From: Paractinoplanes pyxinae
GTDB lineage: Bacteria > Actinomycetota > Actinomycetes > Mycobacteriales > Micromonosporaceae
Length of the DNA stretch: 64,000 bases
Direction: 5' to 3'
Assembly: GCF_026626335.1 (NCBI RefSeq)
Contig: NZ_JAPNTZ010000001.1
Location: forward strand, 372,001 to 436,000
Both the position numbers and the translations under genes were made by a program. This document shows positions 60,676-64,000 of this stretch, one piece after another (positions within the stretch are counted from its first letter, which is position 1; the number at the start of each line of letters is the position of its first letter). The notes under the pieces were generated by a model. It saw only the letters and a list, made by a program, of their open reading frames with translations, was not told the DNA's origin and did no database searches.

Positions 60676-62958
60676 GTGGCACAACTGCGAACGCGTCCCG
60701 GCCGGCTGCTGACGGGCGCCGTGTGGGGATCGGGCGCCCTGCTCGGCGTGCTGGTCGTCGTCCAGATCATCTCCGACGGCGGCACCGACCTGCAGGACCG
60801 GATCTTCAACGACCTGGCCTACCTGCCCGTCACCGTGCTGTCGGCGGCGCTGGCCCTGCGGGTCGCGCGCAAACCCGGACTGGAGCGCCGCGAGCGCCGG
60901 GCCTGGGCCCTGCTCATGGTGAGCTTCCTGTTCCAGGTGGTCGCCCATGTGGCGTCGCTGGCGCAGAACTTCGTGACCGGTCTGCCGGCGTACCCGAGCG
61001 TGTCCGACTACCTGTACGCGGTCGGTCTGATCTTCGTCGTGGCCGGCGTGCTGATGCTGCCGGTCGGGCAGCGCAGCGGCACCGAGCGCCTCAAGCTGCT
61101 GATCGACTCGCTGATCGTCGTGGCCGGCGCCTGCATGGCCCTGTGGTACGTCGAGATCGGCCCGCTCGTGCAGATGCCCGGGGCCGACCCCGTGGTGCTG
61201 GCATTCTCGACCGCCGTGCCCGTCCTCGACCTGCTGCTGGTCTTCGCGGTCATCACGCTGCTGCTGCGCCGCCCGCGAGCCGGGGCCGTGCTGGGCCTGC
61301 TGAGCGGGTCGATGGCGGTCAAGGTGATAGCCGACTGCAGTTTCACCATCGCCTACGTGCAGTTCGGGATGTTCTTCCGGCCCGGCAGCTGGCCCTACGT
61401 GCTGTGGGCGGCTGGCGCCTTCCTGGCGTTGCTGGCCGTGCACCGCCGCATGCGGCAGGACGATCTGACCGAGGGGGAGCGCCCGGGCCGGGGGCGGCTC
61501 GGCTGGCTGCCGTACGGGGCGGTCGTGCTCGCGTACGGGCTGCTGGCCTTCGTGGCCCGCGAGCAGTCGCTCTACCCGCTGGGCGGGATGATCCTGGGCG
61601 CGGTCGCGCTCACCTCGCTGGTGATCGTGCGGCAGATGTTCGCTCAGCGGGAGAACCGCCGGCTGGCCGTCACCGACCCGCTGACCGGGCTGTCCAACCG
61701 GGCCCTGATCACCGAGCGCCTGACCGAGGTGGTGCAGCAGCCGCTGCGCGAGGACCGGCACAGCGCCCTGCTGATCATCGACCTCGACTACTTCAAGCCG
61801 ATCAACGACGCGTACGGGCACGAGGCCGGCGACGCCGTGCTCAAGGCGGTCGCGACGGCGCTGCGGGCGGTCATCCGCTCCGGCGACACGGCCGGCCGAC
61901 TCGGCGGGGACGAGTTCGCCGTCGTGCTGACCGCGCTGCCGAGCCGGGCCGCCGCCGAGAGCATCGCCCAGCGCCTGGTCGACGCCCTGCGGACGCCGGT
62001 CATCTTCGGCGATCTGGTGCTCAGCGTCGAGGCCAGCATCGGTGTCGCGTTCCGGGACGGGAGCACCACCGACATCGCCCGGCTCACCGCCCACGCCGAC
62101 GCCGCCATGTACGCGGCGAAGCGCTCCGGCCGCGGCCGCTACCGGGTCTTCAGCCCGGAGCTGGACACCAAGGCCCGCGACGCCGAACTGCGCCGGGCGA
62201 TCGGCAACGACGAGCTCGTGGTGCACTTCCAGCCGGTCGTCGACCTCGCCGGTGGCGACCGGATGGCCGTCGAGGCGCTGGTGCGCTGGAACCACCCCAC
62301 CCGCGGGCTGCTCATGCCGGGCGCCTTCATCGACCTGGCCGAGGAGACCGGCGCGGTCATCCCGATGGGCGAGTGGGTGCTGCGCGACGCCTGCCGGCAG
62401 GCCGCCGAGTGGCCGGATGCGGTCTGGCTGAGCGTCAACCTGTCGGCGCGGCAGGTCATGCAGACCGACCTGGTCGAGGTCATCCGGGGCATCCTCGACG
62501 AGACCGGGTTCCGGGCCGACCGCCTGGTGCTCGAGCTGACCGAGAGCGTGGTGCTGCAGCCCGACGAGCTGACCGTGGCCCGCCTGTGCGCGCTGCGCGA
62601 CATGGGCATCGGCATCTCGGTCGACGACTTCGGCACCGGCTACGCGGCGCTGAGCTACCTGCGCACCCTGCCCGTGACCGTCCTGAAGATCGACCGGTCG
62701 TTCGTCACCGGCATCGACGCCGATCCTGACGCGTACGCCGTGGCCGAGGCCGTGGTCCGGCTGGCCCAGGCCTACCGGCTGCACGTGGTGGCCGAGGGCA
62801 TCGAGACCGCCGAGCAGGCCCGCTGCCTGGTCGAGATGGGCTGCACGTACGGCCAGGGCTACCACTTCGCCCGCCCCATGCCCGGCCCGGCTCTGGCCGA
62901 GTTCCTGGCCGGGCGCCGCCACGCGACCGTCGTCACACCCGCCTCGGCCGGCGGCTAA
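60676..62958 (+). CDS. Membrane GGDEF-EAL protein (third in the window)
   Basis: A 760-residue cyclic-di-GMP enzyme with about eight membrane helices in residues 15-320, different in sequence from the sensor halves of the other two. GGDEF at 410-414 (LGGDEFAVVL) and EAL at 533-535 (VEALVRW), NLSARQVMQ, LTESVVL, DDFGTGYAALSYL and YGQGYHFARPM; both domains look intact. GTG 60676 with GGGAAA upstream. It lies 40 bases after ACMSD, close enough to share its transcript, though a functional link is unproven. Confidence 0.92.
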   Translation: MAQLRTRPGRLLTGAVWGSGALLGVLVVVQIISDGGTDLQDRIFNDLAYLPVTVLSAALALRVARKPGLERRERRAWALLMVSFLFQVVAHVASLAQNFVTGLPAYPSVSDYLYAVGLIFVVAGVLMLPVGQRSGTERLKLLIDSLIVVAGACMALWYVEIGPLVQMPGADPVVLAFSTAVPVLDLLLVFAVITLLLRRPRAGAVLGLLSGSMAVKVIADCSFTIAYVQFGMFFRPGSWPYVLWAAGAFLALLAVHRRMRQDDLTEGERPGRGRLGWLPYGAVVLAYGLLAFVAREQSLYPLGGMILGAVALTSLVIVRQMFAQRENRRLAVTDPLTGLSNRALITERLTEVVQQPLREDRHSALLIIDLDYFKPINDAYGHEAGDAVLKAVATALRAVIRSGDTAGRLGGDEFAVVLTALPSRAAAESIAQRLVDALRTPVIFGDLVLSVEASIGVAFRDGSTTDIARLTAHADAAMYAAKRSGRGRYRVFSPELDTKARDAELRRAIGNDELVVHFQPVVDLAGGDRMAVEALVRWNHPTRGLLMPGAFIDLAEETGAVIPMGEWVLRDACRQAAEWPDAVWLSVNLSARQVMQTDLVEVIRGILDETGFRADRLVLELTESVVLQPDELTVARLCALRDMGIGISVDDFGTGYAALSYLRTLPVTVLKIDRSFVTGIDADPDAYAVAEAVVRLAQAYRLHVVAEGIETAEQARCLVEMGCTYGQGYHFARPMPGPALAEFLAGRRHATVVTPASAGG

Positions 62959-63029
62959 GTATTTCGACGGACGACGGCGCCCGGGGGGCTGCCGACGATG
63001 GGCATGTCACTTCTGCGAAGGGAAACGAC

Positions 63030-63737
63030 ATGTCCACCATCGTTCTGGTGCACGGCGCGTTCGCCGACTCGGCGTCCTGGGCCCCGGTCACCCGGCTGCT
63101 GCTCGACCGCGGGCACACCGTGTCTGTCCCGCCGGTCTACAACCGCAGCCTGGCCGAGGACGCCGCCTCGGTGCGGGCCTTCGTCGAGGCGATCGACGGC
63201 CCGGTGGTGCTGGCCGGGCACTCGTACGGCGGCGCCGTCATCACCGTGGCCGGGGTCGCCGACAACGTGGCCGCGCTGGTCTACGTGTCCGGCTACGCGC
63301 TCGAGGTGGGCGAGAGCCTGGGCCAGCTGCAGGGCGGCTTCCCCGACTCCGAGCTGGCGGCCAACCTGGTCTACACGCCGTACCCGGTGGCCGGCGGCGA
63401 GCCCGGCACCGACGTGTCGGTCGTCGTCGAGGCCTTCCCGCGGGTGTTCGCGGCCGGCGTCGACCCCAAGGTGGCCGAGGTGCTGGCCGTGTCGCAGCGC
63501 CCGCTGTCGGCGGCCGCGTTCGGCGAGCCGGCGGCGGTCGCGGCCTGGAAGACCAAGCCGGGCTGGGGGATCGTCTCGTCGGCCGACCTCACCATCAACC
63601 CGGACGTCGAGCGGTTCGGCTACAAGCGGGCCGGCCTGCGCGAGGTCGTCGAGATCGACGCGCCCCACCTGGTCATGCACCACAGCCCCGAGCAGGTCGC
63701 CGACGTGATCGAGACGGCGGCCCGCGCCACCGCCTGA
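63030..63737 (+). CDS. Alpha/beta hydrolase
   Basis: A 235-residue alpha/beta-hydrolase-fold protein: IVLVHGAFADSASW (oxyanion H-G), nucleophile Ser in LAGHSYGGAVI, and the late His in DAPHLVMHHSPEQV (an HxxxxHS tail typical of the salicylate-esterase-like group). Cytosolic, no signal. Substrate unknown. ATG 63030 is preceded by GAAGGGAAA. It is convergent with a LuxR-type regulator. Confidence 0.87.
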   Translation: MSTIVLVHGAFADSASWAPVTRLLLDRGHTVSVPPVYNRSLAEDAASVRAFVEAIDGPVVLAGHSYGGAVITVAGVADNVAALVYVSGYALEVGESLGQLQGGFPDSELAANLVYTPYPVAGGEPGTDVSVVVEAFPRVFAAGVDPKVAEVLAVSQRPLSAAAFGEPAAVAAWKTKPGWGIVSSADLTINPDVERFGYKRAGLREVVEIDAPHLVMHHSPEQVADVIETAARATA

Positions 63738-63745
63738 CCCCGTTC

Positions 63746-64000
63746 TCAGGAGAGCTGGTGCCGGCCGCTGATCCCGAGCTTGGGATAGATGCTGTGCAGG
63801 TGCGCGCCGACCGTGCGGACCGAGATGAACAGCCGCTCGGCGATCTCCCGGTTGCGCAGGCCCCGCGCGGCCAGCTCGGCCACCTGCCGCTCCTGGGCGG
63901 TCAGCCCGCTCAGCCGGCTGTCACTGCCCGTCCCGGCGTCCTGCCCGCTGGCCCGCAGCTCGCGGTCGGCGGCGGTGGCCGCCGGGACGGCGCCGAGCCG
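63746..64000 (-). CDS. LuxR-type HTH regulator, 5' part outside the window
   Basis: Only the C-terminal 84 residues are inside the window: LSGLTAQERQVAELAARGLRNREIAERLFISVRTVGAHLHSIYPKLGI, the GerE/LuxR helix-turn-helix, ending GRHQLS at TGA 63746-63748. The frame is open at the right edge. An acidic, Ala-rich stretch precedes the HTH, as in large ATP-binding LuxR (LAL) regulators, but its type cannot be determined here. Confidence 0.88.
   Translation of the reverse strand, partial: RLGAVPAATAADRELRASGQDAGTGSDSRLSGLTAQERQVAELAARGLRNREIAERLFISVRTVGAHLHSIYPKLGISGRHQLS

Overview
The window is very GC-rich double-stranded DNA with G or C at most third codon positions, many GTG and some TTG starts, start/stop overlaps (ATGA, GTGA, TTGA), probable leaderless promoters, a HAIR-like heat-shock operator in front of lon, and Tat and lipoprotein signals. 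This fits a high-GC actinobacterium, probably of the Micromonosporaceae/Actinoplanes type. That placement is inferred from style, not from a marker gene. The first and last genes run off the window.

Layout. 1-15.8 kb is a mosaic of single genes: a cut beta-lactamase-fold hydrolase, a MATE exporter, a HAD phosphatase, a WD40-like protein, a UDP-sugar pyrophosphorylase, a ThuA-domain protein, ZIP and TDT transporters, a cupredoxin/MarR divergent pair, SDR and alcohol dehydrogenases and an MmyB-type regulator. It also holds three gene remnants (3.1-3.3, 8.3-8.6 and 15.5-15.8 kb) and a 165-bp element bounded by perfect 22-bp inverted repeats. 15.7-21.9 kb carries a GGDEF-EAL protein, lon, a flavin reductase preceded by a mini-cistron, a VOC protein and a deaminase. 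21.9-30 kb is a two-component system with a divergent glycosyltransferase / epimerase / methyltransferase / molybdopterin-oxidoreductase cluster. 29.8-34.2 kb is a minus-strand set: a PAS-GGDEF-EAL protein, a SigJ-like ECF sigma factor and an SDR.

35.3-51.8 kb is one long plus-strand, largely translationally coupled operon. A peptide/nickel-type ABC importer (binding protein, two permeases, one fused double ATPase) is followed by hyuA, two tandem hyuB paralogues, an amidohydrolase, a SnoaL-like protein, a quinone-oxidoreductase-like MDR, a TIGR04076 protein, a luciferase-like flavin oxidoreductase and an alpha/beta hydrolase. It looks like uptake plus ring opening of a cyclic amide or imide, but the substrate cannot be read from sequence. 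The linker of the fused ATPase is a 573-bp array of 51-bp repeats.

51.9-60.6 kb is a tryptophan catabolic locus: XRE-cupin and AsnC/Lrp regulators diverge from kynA-kynU-kmo, 2-aminomuconate semialdehyde dehydrogenase, 2-oxo-3-hexenedioate decarboxylase, RidA-type 2-aminomuconate deaminase, 3-hydroxyanthranilate dioxygenase and ACMS decarboxylase. This takes tryptophan through kynurenine and 3-hydroxyanthranilate to 2-oxopent-4-enoate. No classical formamidase is present; the alpha/beta hydrolase just upstream is a candidate for that step. The window ends with a third GGDEF-EAL protein, an alpha/beta hydrolase and a cut LuxR-type regulator.
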